Assembly: GCA_010279815.1 (NCBI GenBank)
Contig: QEOQ01000573.1
Span: 264,145 to 328,144 of the forward strand
Direction: 5' to 3'
Length of the DNA: 64,000 bases
Source of the DNA: Brachionus plicatilis
Lineage: Eukaryota; Rotifera; Eurotatoria; Ploima; Brachionidae
Positions within the stretch are counted from its first letter, which is position 1, and every line of letters begins with the position of its first letter. The notes below the pieces were generated by a model, which saw nothing but the letters and a program-made list of their open reading frames with translations, was not told where the DNA came from and did not search any database. A program made the translations under genes and the position numbers. Below, in pieces: positions 1 through 10,464 of the stretch.

Positions 1-1136
1 TAAGCTTCTGGACCAAGTGGGCCACAAGCAAACAGAACAAAATTTTGCCAAAAATAAAAAGGAACGAAAAACTCAACTTGTAAATCCATACTGAAGTAGT
101 CGGGAGAAATTATTTCAGTTAAAACATCATATCGAAATGAAAGACGTCTAGTGTCAAAATTTATTTTTTTAATAGAATAAAATAATTTAGGAGGCTCATA
201 AAATGATTGTGAAAAATTTACTCTGTAATTTCCCAATTTTTTTACATGACTTGCAAAATAGTTGTAATGTTCGATTTCAAATGTCATCTTAATAACACCA
301 GATGAAAATTTAATAGTTCTATCAGAAAGTCTGGTATAATCTGAGACATCAAAATTTGAATTTAACCTTCCATTCATTTGTTCAATAGAACCAATAACTT
401 TATTTATATTCTTAGAATGAAATAAATCCTTCACATTTAAAGGGTTTAAAAATCGAAAATATTTAATCTTAACAAAATATTTTCTCTTTAAAATATCAGT
501 AACAGATAAAAAAAAGTCATTCTTTGAAAACTCTAATTCGACGGACTCAGCCTCAAGATAACATTGAATAATTAAATCTTGATTTGAATAAAAATATCTT
601 TCAAACAAAATTCTTTTGGTTGTATTTAGTGGAACATCAAAATTGACTAAAAATGGTGATTTTCTCATTTTAAAACCAGATCCTTCAATTGTATGAATTT
701 TGTTTTTATGATCCAACAAGTTAATTTCACATTTAAATCTATGAGGGACCACATCAACTATTTGTGAAGGTTCAACTTTAATTTTGTATCTTTGAAGAAT
801 CATTTGGCAAATTTTATCTCTAATCTGATTGTTTAAAAATTCAACGTTTATATTAAAACCAAAACGATTAAATATGGAAGAATTTCTGTGGAAATCAACA
901 AGTTTTGGATAACCCAATGAAAACCATGTCAAAATATCATAAAAATGGAAATCAGCACTTTGTATAATTTGGTCATTGCTTGAAGCCTTAAATACTTCTA
1001 TTTGGACTATTTGGTCATCTATTTCATAATCGATGACAAAATCGACACGATTAAACACAACTTTTTCATTTCTGCTAGAACTAAGATTTTGTAATAAAAA
1101 AGTTAAATAAAAAATAAATATTAGGAAAAATTTCAT
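1..1136 (-). CDS. Secreted H-type-lectin-like family protein, copy A (partial at window edge)
   Basis: The frame is open from an ATG at 1136 down to base 1 (378 codons), so the 3' end lies outside the window. It starts with a hydrophobic signal-peptide-like stretch (MKFFLIFIFYLTFLLQ). Next come the family block D-D-Q-I-V-Q-I-E-V-F-K-A-S-S-N-D-Q and the W-F-S-L-G-Y-P-K motif (from about 910 downward). The last roughly 90 visible residues show the F-x(4-5)-P-P-x-[VL]-x-Y-S-I-K-K pattern that I compare with H-type lectins; about ten residues are missing at the end. The middle is nearly identical at the DNA level to copy C (6927-7961), but the C-terminal third differs. An extracellular or secreted carbohydrate-binding role is inferred from this resemblance only. 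Confidence 0.75.
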   Translation of the reverse strand, partial: MKFFLIFIFYLTFLLQNLSSSRNEKVVFNRVDFVIDYEIDDQIVQIEVFKASSNDQIIQSADFHFYDILTWFSLGYPKLVDFHRNSSIFNRFGFNINVEFLNNQIRDKICQMILQRYKIKVEPSQIVDVVPHRFKCEINLLDHKNKIHTIEGSGFKMRKSPFLVNFDVPLNTTKRILFERYFYSNQDLIIQCYLEAESVELEFSKNDFFLSVTDILKRKYFVKIKYFRFLNPLNVKDLFHSKNINKVIGSIEQMNGRLNSNFDVSDYTRLSDRTIKFSSGVIKMTFEIEHYNYFASHVKKLGNYRVNFSQSFYEPPKLFYSIKKINFDTRRLSFRYDVLTEIISPDYFSMDLQVEFFVPFYFWQNFVLFACGPLGPEA

Positions 1137-1859
1137 TTTCTAAAATGAAATTTTAAAAATTTATGAATTTACCAGAATTTGTATCTTTATTAAAAGCAAC
1201 AGAATTTTTAAAATATTATTAATGTAGTTTTATGTAATATAGCGATATTCTTTTTCTGAACCAAGTATTAAAAAAAACAGCAAAAATTTTTTTTAATAAA
1301 AAATATTTTGATAAAAGCATTTAAAAAATGAAAAGAGACCAGTTCAAAACTCATTTGTTTAAAAACAGATCTGATAATATAGAAAATTTTAATTTTTCTG
1401 TGTTGAACTTATGTTAAAAATTAAATTAATTTTGTATGTGTTTGATTCATCTTTTTTAATTAATTTTTAAACAAAATCATAATAATCATCGAAAAAATGA
1501 ATTCCAATTTCAAATTATTTAAAAAAATTTTTCAAACAAAATTTCAAAATTCAATAATTTTTAATTTATTTAAATAGCACTTTTTGCAAATAAAATTTAT
1601 ACATTTTATCCAAAAAATTTTTTTAATACTATTAATACTTCTAAGCTTTTTTATAATTATTAAGCATTTAATTTAAAAAGGTTCTATGCCTTTTTAACCA
1701 TTTTAATCTTTCAACTCAATCACCAAATTGTTTACCTGGGCCTAAATGAACAACATTCACAGAAATCTCCTCATCATCCTTGAAATTATTTTCAGTATAG
1801 CCAATTCAACAGTTTCTTTTCAACATACTAAATGCTGATAATCATATATATTCTAAAGC

Positions 1860-2700
1860 CTACAAAATTCTTATTTTTTCTTAGTTCAATAATTCAGAAA
1901 TTTTCTATCAAAATTTTAATTTAAAAATAAAGTATTAAAATTATGTTTATTAAAATCAACAACTTCTTTTAAATTAAATATAATATTCCCTCATTTGACT
2001 ATGCTGCACTACAAGCTAAGACATGCTATTGGACCATGTACCAAAGTAACTCTCACCTTTTCTAAAACATTAAATTAAGAAATAGAAAAGGAAATAAGGA
2101 ATTAAATTTGTCATGAAGACTTAAAATTGAGGACAAAAATAAAAGAATTTTTTTTTATACATTTGGCACATCACCAAAAATTAAGGGTGAATTTTAAATA
2201 TAAATTACACATAAAATTCGTCATTTTTTGATAAATTAAAATTAAATTTAATAAAAAATATTAAAAAAATACAACCTCAGACTGCAAAATACTTTTTTGC
2301 ACCTTTTTGCCTAAAATAAAATTTTTATTTTCTTTTTTTCTTATTAAATATAGCCAATAGTCAATTAGAATCTTATTGATGTTTAATTTTTTGTATTATT
2401 TTTACATCAGAAATTTTTTTTTAGGCAAAAAAGAATGTTGCAGTATTTTTTTAAAAATCATTTATAAACATACATTCTAAATCATCAAAAGATGAAGAAT
2501 TTTTCAATTTTTATTTGAATTTCACATCGCCTTTAATACGGAATTCAAAACATAAAATATTAGAAAAATTAATTTTCATTATTTGGAATTTTTTATTAGC
2601 AAAAAATTGAGTTCAGGTGGCGGATTTCTAGTGTAAAATTTTAATAGAAAGGTAAAGAAAAAAATCGATTTTATCGAGATTTAGAATTGATAAAATGATT
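1860..2700. repeat. Dispersed repeat, also present at 28975-29570, with a foldback element inside
   Basis: Blocks around 1900-2040 (containing TTCCCTCATTTGACTATGCT) and 2570-2690 (containing ATCGATTTTATCGAGATTTA) recur in the same order at 28990-29160 and 29440-29570. In this copy a foldback sequence (about 2165-2570) lies between the two blocks. The remainder of 1137-2987 is AT-rich and I see no gene in it. Confidence 0.55.
2165..2570. mobile_element. Foldback MITE, family FB-A (decayed copy)
   Basis: The left arm (AATTCGTCATTTTTTGATAA and on) is mirrored by the right arm (about 2480-2560, AAAAGATGAAGAATTTTTCA). An inner region reads TTGCACC on one side and TTGCAGT on the other. The same arms recur at 5895-6315 and 25582-26319, and as partial copies at 31745-31920, 45180-45360 and 49760-50035. 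No protein is encoded. Confidence 0.6.
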
Positions 2701-2987
2701 AATTCAACCATTTTTTTTTCATTTTTTTATTAATTCTTGGTGCTGCATCAAATGCATAATAAATGAAATTTTATTTTATTGTTTGTTTTTTTTTACACAT
2801 TTCCTTGAATAATTAAATTCAAATAAGATTGATTTACTATCTTTAAATAATCTAAAGAAAATACAACTTTAATTTTACAATTGAGATTTTTATCTTTTAT
2901 CATACGAAATGAATTAAATTTAATTAAAAAAATTCTTTTAAATTTCAGAATAAAAATGTTATTCATTATTTGTTAAAAGTTAAAAAA

Positions 2988-4718
2988 ATGAAAAATTTGA
3001 TTTTGAATTTTTTCTTTCTGGTTTTGACAAGTTGTCACACTTTGGCGACAAACGATATAAATTTTACATTAGCTGATATAACTCTTGAATATGAACAGGC
3101 AAAAAATTTCATTATTTTGGAAGCCTACAAAACAGCTAGCAATGATCAAATAATTGAAAGCAAAGATCAAGAGAAATACTCTCAATTGAACTGGTTCTCA
3201 ATAGGTAATCCGACTATTTCAAAAATTTTACCTCAAGCAGAAATATTCAATTTTAGACCAGATGGATTTGACCTTTTTGTTGAGCTTTTAAACCAGGAAA
3301 ATAAGAAAAGATTGGTAGATGCCATCAAAAAAAAGTACAATATATCCGTCTCTAAAGATCAAATATTAACTCTAAGGCCAGACAGATTTGAATGCCAAAT
3401 TGAATTGTACGATGATGGACACAAACTTTTCTTTTATGGAAAAGCAGCAGATATGTTTACCTTTCCTTTGAGAGTAACATTTCCTTATTCAGATAACAAT
3501 TTGTCAACTGAACGCAAAGTTTTGGAAAAAAGACTACAAAAAGATGGTTATGATCCCGATTTGGAAATAAAATGTGAGGCTTATTGCCAAAGCAAAGTTT
3601 TTCAAGAAAATTCACTGGTGCTATCAGCAAAAAATTTAAATCAACTAAACTTAGTGGACAGTATTTTTGGATCCAAATCAAAAGTGTTCATTTCAATGAA
3701 TCAAATAAATAGACTTTCACACGAGATTTATCTAAGACTTAACATCTTTGAAGAATATCGAATTTTTGAAAACAAATTTGAGCAAAGTTTTATCAAAGAA
3801 TTCTTAAAGCAAACATCTAATTTTGTAAATCGTTTGGTTCTATTTGAAACAGCATTAGATCAGCTATCACTTTACAATTTGGAAAAAAGTGATTTTAATT
3901 TCGAGACATTTAAACAAAAAATGAGTGAATTATTCACAATTAAGAATGATGGAGAAAATCAATCACTAGAAATTAATAAAAGATTAAATCAAAATTTTGT
4001 TGAGGATTTTTTAGAAATAAATTTTGATTTTTTAAATTTAAACGAAAGTTTAAATTTTTTTATTTCAAACAAAAACTCAAAGACAATATCAGAACAATTG
4101 GAACAATTGAATAATTTCGAGCAAAATCAAATAGATTGGATCCATGAAACAAACAAAATTGTTCCTGGACGAATTAAGGTGTCTCAGCTTGACAAGATAA
4201 AATTTCTTAATGGTCTTGTATTCAGAGAAATTTCTAAAAAATTCTATCATTCAGAATACTCAAGCGCATTTTATTTAAATAAAAGACCTACACATTATTC
4301 TAAAAGAGATAACGATAACATTCACTTGCCTGAGTCTTTAAAAGATTCTGCGTATTTAAAGTATTGGCATTTGGCATTTGCTCAAAATCATGAATATAAA
4401 ATTAGAACTGGATTATGGAGAATTGGAAAACCACACGACGATCTAATACAGGATATTATGAAAATGAGACATGAATCGTATCAAATTACACCAAAAATCA
4501 GTAATATTATCTATAATTTTACTGCGGATTTAGTTGGCTTTAAATATACACCACACATTTTTTATTCTTTCAAAACAGTGAGTTCGTATACAAATCAAAT
4601 ACCTTATGAATTAGTTACAGAAGAAGTAACAAAAACAAGTCTAGAGTGCCAGTTTATTCTTAGAGATACTATTGAAAATGCTGAATTTGTAATTGAATGG
4701 CTTGCCATTGGTCCATGA
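2988..4718 (+). CDS. Secreted H-type-lectin-like family protein, long form, copy B
   Basis: This is 576 codons from the ATG at 2988; an upstream TTG in frame is ignored. The signal peptide MKNLILNFFFLVLTSCHTLA is followed by the family N-terminal block (KTASNDQIIES, then NWFSIGNP). It has an insert of about 200 residues absent from the short forms, beginning near the S-I-F-G-S-K-S-K motif and containing H-E-I-Y-L-R-L-N-I-F-E-E-Y, a motif shared with copy G (42281-44098). The C-terminus ends in I-E-W-L-A-I-G, like the other copies. In the place where copy G has a glycine-rich stretch, this copy has a Phe/Asn-rich one. It is intronless, with AATAAA about 30 bp after the stop. A decayed relative lies at 20965-21389. 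Function is unknown; secretion is inferred. Confidence 0.8.
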   Translation: MKNLILNFFFLVLTSCHTLATNDINFTLADITLEYEQAKNFIILEAYKTASNDQIIESKDQEKYSQLNWFSIGNPTISKILPQAEIFNFRPDGFDLFVELLNQENKKRLVDAIKKKYNISVSKDQILTLRPDRFECQIELYDDGHKLFFYGKAADMFTFPLRVTFPYSDNNLSTERKVLEKRLQKDGYDPDLEIKCEAYCQSKVFQENSLVLSAKNLNQLNLVDSIFGSKSKVFISMNQINRLSHEIYLRLNIFEEYRIFENKFEQSFIKEFLKQTSNFVNRLVLFETALDQLSLYNLEKSDFNFETFKQKMSELFTIKNDGENQSLEINKRLNQNFVEDFLEINFDFLNLNESLNFFISNKNSKTISEQLEQLNNFEQNQIDWIHETNKIVPGRIKVSQLDKIKFLNGLVFREISKKFYHSEYSSAFYLNKRPTHYSKRDNDNIHLPESLKDSAYLKYWHLAFAQNHEYKIRTGLWRIGKPHDDLIQDIMKMRHESYQITPKISNIIYNFTADLVGFKYTPHIFYSFKTVSSYTNQIPYELVTEEVTKTSLECQFILRDTIENAEFVIEWLAIGP

Positions 4719-4959
4719 TAATTTCAAAAGTCACTTGTTGCTTTTAAATTTTAATAAAAATTTTAAAAAGATTTAATTTCAAATTTTTTTTTTATAAAAA
4801 AATTTAAACATATTTAAATTTCGGATCTTGATGCATAAGCTCTGTTGTTTTGGACTAAAAGTCAAGAAAGATATCAAATGTAAGAATATTTTCATTTTCA
4901 AAAAATAGTTTTTAAAATGAATTTTTAAGAAATGAAAGAAAAAAAATTTTCAACCATTT

Positions 4960-5690
4960 TTAAACAGTATTTTATCTTTTTATTTTTGGTTTTATTTAGC
5001 TAATGGATGCGAGTAGGTTTGATTTTTTTGAATAAAGAAAATTTTAGTCGAATTGATTTAAAATGAATCATACTTTTAAAAAATGATTTTTTAATTAAGA
5101 TTTTTTAACAAAAATTATTTAATTTTCATGTGTTTTTAAATAAAACAAAAAAATTGATTTGTAACATTCCAAATTACAAATCTGATTCATTGATTTAATA
5201 TTCTTTAATTGACTAAAAAAATATATATTTTTTTATATAAAATAATTTTTTAATTTGTAAAAAAATAATTAAAAAAATAAAAAAAATAAAATTTTTTCTA
5301 ATATAAACGATCGACGCGTTTCGACCAAAAGTGGCCTTTTTCAGGATCTAAATTTTGAGAATAATTCTGATTAGTTTTTAAATTTTTAAAAAGAGAAAAA
5401 AAAAGAAAAAGATTTTTTTCAAAAGAATACAAAATCATATGATGAAAATATTTTTACATTTGTTTTCTCATAATTAACTGCAGATTTATTTGTATTTTAA
5501 AGAAAATTTTTTTTAAAAACTTTAATCAAAATTGTTCTTCTGATTGTTAAAAATGAAGAAAAAAATATAAAAACAATTTTATTGATTAAAATTAGTTTAT
5601 TTACTGACAAAAAATTAGTTTCATATCTTCTCTAAACGGTTATTATATCAGAGAGATATTTTACAATTGAAAAGGACCCAATAAATGAAT
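4960..5690 (+). repeat. Duplicated non-coding block with the CTAATGGATGCGAGTA core
   Basis: The block 4960-5150 contains TAGCTAATGGATGCGAGTAG (about 4998-5017). It recurs on plus at 14640-14800 and on minus directly upstream of paralogs D and E (13530-13790, 20330-20590). Downstream parts (5400-5690, with TATCAGAGAGATATTTTACA) also match 15390-15650. No family ORF follows this copy, so it looks like a duplicated gene-flank relic. See the findings for the possible micro-exon. Confidence 0.55.
5301..5348 (-). other. Hammerhead-ribozyme-like segment of Penelope-type element (degenerate)
   Basis: On the minus strand there is a CTGA box, then a GGCC/GGTC stem with a short loop, then GAAAC and GCGTCGATCG. 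This is the order of the hammerhead motif carried by Penelope-like retroelements (established for that group). The CUGANGA box reads CTGAAAA, so the conserved G of the catalytic core is missing and cleavage is not expected. It is probably a short relic; no reverse transcriptase is seen next to it. Confidence 0.35.
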
Positions 5691-5894
5691 ATTGCTCCTA
5701 TAAATTTTATTTGATTATTTTGTCTGTCGTGATGAATGAGAAAGAAATTTGTTTTGCTATAATTATTGGATACTTGGCTCAGAAGAGATGAAAAATTACG
5801 TTGAAAATCATTATATTATATTAAATATTAAATAAAATAAAGATTTTTAAAAATCTAAGTTGTTTAAATCAAAATTCTAAACACTTTTAAATTT

Positions 5895-6315
5895 GGTATT
5901 GTGAATATCAAATAGAAATTGAACAAAAATTCTTCATTTTTTGATAAATAAAAATTAAAGCTAATAAAAAATTTAAAAAAGAATATTGCAACATAGTGCA
6001 ACATACTTTGGTTGCATCTTTTTTATCTAAAATGAAATTTTTATTTTCTTTTTTTTATAATAAATCAAATCATTAATCAATAAAAATCTTATTGATGTTT
6101 TATTTTTTGTTTATTAACATTAAAAAAAATTTAATTTTAGATAAAAAAGGTGCAACAAAGTATGTTGCACTATGTTGCAATATTCTTTTTTAAATTTTTT
6201 ATTAGCTTTAATTTTTATTTATCAAAAAATGAAGAATTTTTGTGCAATTTCTATTTGAAATTCACGATACTGTAGTATGGTCACAAAACTGTTCACGTCA
6301 CCATACTACAATACC
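5895..6315. mobile_element. Foldback MITE, family FB-A
   Basis: This is the clearest copy. The left end GGTATTGTGAATATCAAATA is mirrored by the right arm ending ...CTATTTGAAATTCACGATAC, with long AT-rich arms. Complementary TTGCAACATA...TATGTTGCAC cores sit either side of a central spacer. Near the right end a 10-bp palindrome pair (TGTAGTATGG...CCATACTACA) surrounds an extra 50 bp before a second terminus-like ACAATACC. There is no ORF. The following stretch 6316-6926 shows nothing recognisable. Confidence 0.7.
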
Positions 6316-6926
6316 TTTAAAATTTTGTCTAAAAAATTTAAGTTTCAAAATGGTCCAAAAGGTGCAAATTTAAAGAAAAAAAAATTATCTTTTTATGATA
6401 AAAAATTTAAAAAATTTAATTATTGATTTTATAATAATTCTTTTGGTGATTTTTTCGAGTTTTTTTGCTCATAGATCACAAACAGCTTGTCTTTAAATGA
6501 AGGCAATCAAAAAATCTTAACCTACATCATTAAATTAATGTGTGAACCAAGGCTTATTATTAGCTTGCTTTCTTTTTCCAACTTTATGCAATAAATTTAG
6601 ACATTTTTTTAAAAAGTTTGATTTAAGTTAAATGTCCGCTGATGACACCATAATTTGCCATTCTTAAAAGGAATTGAAAATTGGTAATATATATATTGTT
6701 ATTTAAAAAAATAAATTAAATAATGTAAAAGCTTTTGTGATAATTTTCTTTAAGAAAATTCTTGATAAAGTTGGCATGGATTGCATTGATATTAATTGAA
6801 TAAATTTCAAAGGCTTAAAGAATGGTCTGTATCATAACTTGAATCTATCAGTCATTTTTTAAATAAATAAATATTAAGTATTTTTTATAGAAATTTATTC
6901 AAAAAAAATAACAAAAATAAAAAAAA

Positions 6927-7961
6927 TTAGTATCCAATTGCAAACCATTGAAGTTCAAGACCATCCAAAAAAGGTCCTGGAATAGGCATGCGATGAAAAT
7001 CCAAAGGAGTATCAAAAATCTCAACATCTATATTCACTTGCATGGCATGTGCGGTCATTCCTTCTGAATATACTTTATAACGAAATGAGGAATTTATACT
7101 GTCAAGTTTGATTTTCTTAATAGAATATAATACTTGAGGAGGCTCAGTAAATGATTGTGAAAATTTAACCGAAAATGATCGCAATTTAGTTACACCATCA
7201 AAGAATTTTGTTCCTGATGTCATTTTCAACACACCAGATGAAAATTTAATAGTTCTATCAGAAAGTCTGGTATAATCTGAGACATCAAAATTTGAATTTA
7301 ACCTTCCATTCATTTGTTCAATAGAACCAATAACTTTATTTATATTCTTGGAATGAAATAAATCCTTCAAATTTAAAGGGTTTAAAAATCGAAAATTTTT
7401 AATTTTAACAAAATATTTTCTCTTTAAAATATCAGTAACAGATAAAAAAAAGTCATTCTTTGAAAACTTTAATTCGACGGACTCAGCCTCAAGATAACAT
7501 TGAATAATTAAATCTTGATTTGAATAAAAATATTTTTCAAACAAAATTCTTTTGGTTGTATTTAGTGGAACATCAAAATTGACTAAAAATGGTGATTTTC
7601 TCATTTCAAAACCAGATCCTTCAATTGTATGTATTTTGTTTTTATGATCCAACAAGTTAATTTCACATTTAAATCTATGAGGGACCACATCAACTATTTG
7701 TGAAGGTTCAACTTTAATTTTGTATCTTTGAAGAATCATTTGACAAATTTTATCTCTAATTTGATTGTTTAAAAATTCAACGTTTATTTTAAAACCAAAA
7801 CGATTAAATATGGAAGAATTTCTGTGGAAATCAACAAGTTTTGGATAACCCATTGAAAACCAACTCAAAATATCATAAAAATGCGAATCAGCACTTTGTA
7901 TAATTTGGTCATTGCTTGAAGCCTTAAATACTTCTATTTGGACTATTTGGTCATCTATTTC
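6927..7961 (-). pseudogene. H-type-lectin-like family, copy C, 5' truncated
   Basis: Homology to copies A, D and E begins abruptly at E-I-D-D-Q (base 7961). The signal peptide and first exon-equivalent are absent, and an in-frame TAA lies a few codons upstream. From there to the stop at 6927 the frame is fully open, with the W-F-S-M-G-Y-P motif, the conserved middle and a complete lectin-like end (F-S-Q-S-F-x-E-P-P-x-V-L-Y-S-I ... W-F-A-I-G-Y). An internal ATG at 7868 would give 313 residues but no secretion signal. The open frame suggests a recent truncation, or a signal exon further upstream that I cannot find. It is nearly identical to copy A in the middle and different in the C-terminal third. 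Confidence 0.65.
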
Positions 7962-8093
7962 TAAGTAACACGCTTTTAATGCAAGTAATTTTTAAATTAT
8001 CAGTTTTTAAAATGAAATTTTATTTTTTTCCATGTGTTTTTTAAACAAACAAAAATTTTAAAATTCCACAATTTTGCCTCCCCACAAAATAAA

Positions 8094-8205
8094 CAGAGTT
8101 GTTTAAAAGTCCCAAAAAAGTCCAAATCATTAAAAAATAAAGGTCTTTTCTCTGACTTTTGAAAAAAAAAGTCCAAGCTTGGACTTTACTTGAGACTTGT
8201 GACTG
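8094..8205. mobile_element. hAT-like MITE (CAGAGTTG termini), short copy
   Basis: The element starts CAGAGTTG and ends ...GTGACTG. It is flanked by perfect 8-bp direct repeats AAAATAAA (8086-8093 and 8206-8213). The interior is made of inward-facing AAGTC/GACTT motifs. Termini of CAG(A/G) type with an 8-bp duplication are what the hAT superfamily makes. The same family occurs at 60412-60742 and about 54015-54531. Confidence 0.7.
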
Positions 8206-8999
8206 AAAATAAATCATTTTTTCCATTTAACAAAATTTTTCAATTTTTTTGATTAGCATTTTTTTTTTTTAAATTCAAATTCAAAACTCTTAAATCATTT
8301 AATCTTACCGTTATAAAAAATTAAAAAGAAAATACTTGTTTTTTCTTTATTTTTTTTCTTCTGAAAAATTAATTTTTCGATATATTTGATTTATTAATCA
8401 TTAGAAAAAAATAGTTAGGGACTGAACTTAGTCAAAAGATAAAAAATATCAACCTCAGAATTTTATTATCAAGGAATCAAAAATGTTATCTTAATTTTAA
8501 AAAGGGATGGAGATAAAAAAATTATATGAAATTTTTGGAAAAGTCATTTCAAATATTTAATATTTGAATGTTGGGCAGTTAATTTTAATTATTTGTTTTT
8601 TTTTCCAAGCTAAAGAAAAATTCAAAAATGCATAAATAAAAATAAAAAAATGACCCAAAAAATTGAAGTAAAAAAATCAAAATAAAGTGTAATAAATGAA
8701 AGGTGCCAAATGTTTAATTACATTTCATGAAAAAAATATTAAGCAAATAGTAATTACTTTATTTTATTATTAAAAATATAGTTCGGGTTAAACCCTGGCA
8801 TTTTGTAATGGATCTTAGTCCTTCCTTTCAACCAAATGTTTTGAGTTTCAAACGTTTTATTGATTAAAAATTATTGATTTGAGAATTAAATCTAATTGTA
8901 CAATAATTGTTATTTTAAGTTCATAACTTTTTTACTTAGTAACACTGGTGCAATTTTCTTTCTTTTCTTTTTTTTAATTTATCTCGAATTTAATGTAAT

Positions 9000-9062
9000 T
9001 TTTTTGTAATCTTGCCTATCGGGCTTTAAACTAATAAATAATAATAATAATAATAATAAAGC
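9000..9062 (+). mobile_element. LINE 3' tail with (TAA)n end
   Basis: TCTTGCCTATCGGGCTTTAA followed by ACTAATAAATAATAATAATAA and more TAA units looks like the 3' end of a non-LTR element inserted with a simple-repeat tail. A related-looking tail (GGCAAGCGGTCCTTAAACTA then ACTAAATAAATA) is at 11403-11440. Upstream, 8206-9000, I see no gene. Confidence 0.4.
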
Positions 9063-9206
9063 ATACTTAAAAAAAAATTTAAATAAATACAATAAAAGAA
9101 TTAAAAATGTAAGACCAAATGAAATGATTAAAGTTAGAATAGAATTCTTTTTTATCAGACAAAAAATAGTGATTGAGAGAGGTTACTTTAAAGCAAATAA
9201 ATTTAG

Positions 9207-9796
9207 GGGGAACGGACATAATCTCGAAAAAAAAAATCTCGAAAAGTGAAAATCTCGAAAGGTAAAAATCTCGAATGAAAAAATATCAAAAAAAAAAATC
9301 TCGAAAAGTTAATTAGTGTTTATTCTCGAATAAAAAAATCTCGAATGAAAAAATCTCGAAAAAAAAATCTCGAAAAAAAAATCTCAAATGAAAAAATCTC
9401 GAAAAAAAAAGTCTTATCAATTAATTTTTAATGCTTCACACATCCCATCAATGAATAAATCAATCCGATCTTTTTGATAATTAGTGACTAGTTGTTTGAT
9501 ACATCTATCCTTTTTTTTTTGAATTCTTTTGATTAAATCTAAAGTAAAGTAAGTGTTTTTAAAAACAAATATTACAACTTTATTAGAGATTAATAGACAA
9601 TATTTCAAATTATTATTTTCGAGATTTAACCTGTCGAGATTTTTCAAATTATAATTTTCGAGATTTAACTTGTCGAGATTTTTGACTTTCGAGATTTTTT
9701 TTTCGATGTTTTTTTATTTTTATGACATTCGCGATTTTCTGTTTTCGAGATTTTCACCTTTCGAGATTTTTTTTTTCGATATTATGTCACACGACC
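9207..9796. mobile_element. MITE with arrays of AAATCTCGA motifs and 8-bp target duplication
   Basis: The element is flanked by perfect AAATTTAG repeats (9199-9206 and 9797-9804). The left half carries about ten AAATCTCGA units pointing inward and the right half carries the mirrored TCGAGATTT units. The outermost bases are GACATAAT next to CGAAAAAAAA on both sides. The central stretch contains a 76-codon minus-strand ORF (9417-9647) built partly from the motif, with no recognisable domain; I do not count it as a gene. Confidence 0.75.
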
Positions 9797-10114
9797 AAAT
9801 TTAGTAATTATTAATTGAATTAAGGTCTTTGACTTTTAGTGTTTTACTAATTAAGTGTCTTATTTTTAATATTGATCCTAAAAAGTGCTATATTCGTTGA
9901 AGGAATACAATAAAATAAAGTTTTTTACTTTGAAAAAGGCTGTCAATAAATTACCTGAAAATTTTTATTTTTATTCTGAAGGAGCTTAAGAGTAAATACA
10001 GTAAACAAATAAATATATAAATAATTATAGTAAGTCTTCAATTTAAGACTTCAGTTGTACGAAGCTTTTTGAGATTGCATACTTCAAATAAAAATCATTT
10101 GGATATTTAAATTA

Positions 10115-10446
10115 AAAAGTCCCTATCACTGGTGGAAGAATATAACAAAGGTTTCGAATCAAGATGCATCGAGTACCCAACTCCATTGTGTAATTGCTAC
10201 CTTACTATTTCTTCTTTTTTTTCTGAATCATCAAATATTTAAAAACATGTATTCTGTTACTCTCTGTCAAAATTTATCTAATTTTAATTTTAATATTTAT
10301 CTACTTTTTAACTTATATCATTTTAAATTTATTTTTTTCATATTTTTTATTTTTATTTTATTTTATTTAACTTTATTGTAATTTTTTATTTTTTTTATTT
10401 AATCTGAAGGAGCTTTAGCTCGGTACAGATATACAAATAAATAAAT
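10115..10446 (+). mobile_element. LINE-1 family (this window): end of ORF2 and 3' tail, 5' truncated
   Basis: In frame from about 10117 the sequence reads V-E-E-Y-N-K-G-F-E-S-R-C-I-E-Y-P-T-P-L-C-N-C-Y-L. This is the same C-terminus as the copy at 53482-53703 (K-E-G-F-E-S-R-H-I-E-Y-P-T-P-L-C-N-C-Y-L). After a T-rich 3' region comes CTGAAGGAGCTTTAGCTCGG, then TACAGATA and an (AAATA)n tail. Other tails of the family are at 26700-26875, 53482-54005 and 57886-58074. Confidence 0.65.
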
Positions 10447-10464
10447 AATCAAAAAAAAATACCT

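Noticed and set aside
9221..9780. CRISPR-like array of short repeats
   Set aside because: The units are mirrored between halves, lack unique spacers of constant size and are bounded by an 8-bp target duplication in animal DNA.
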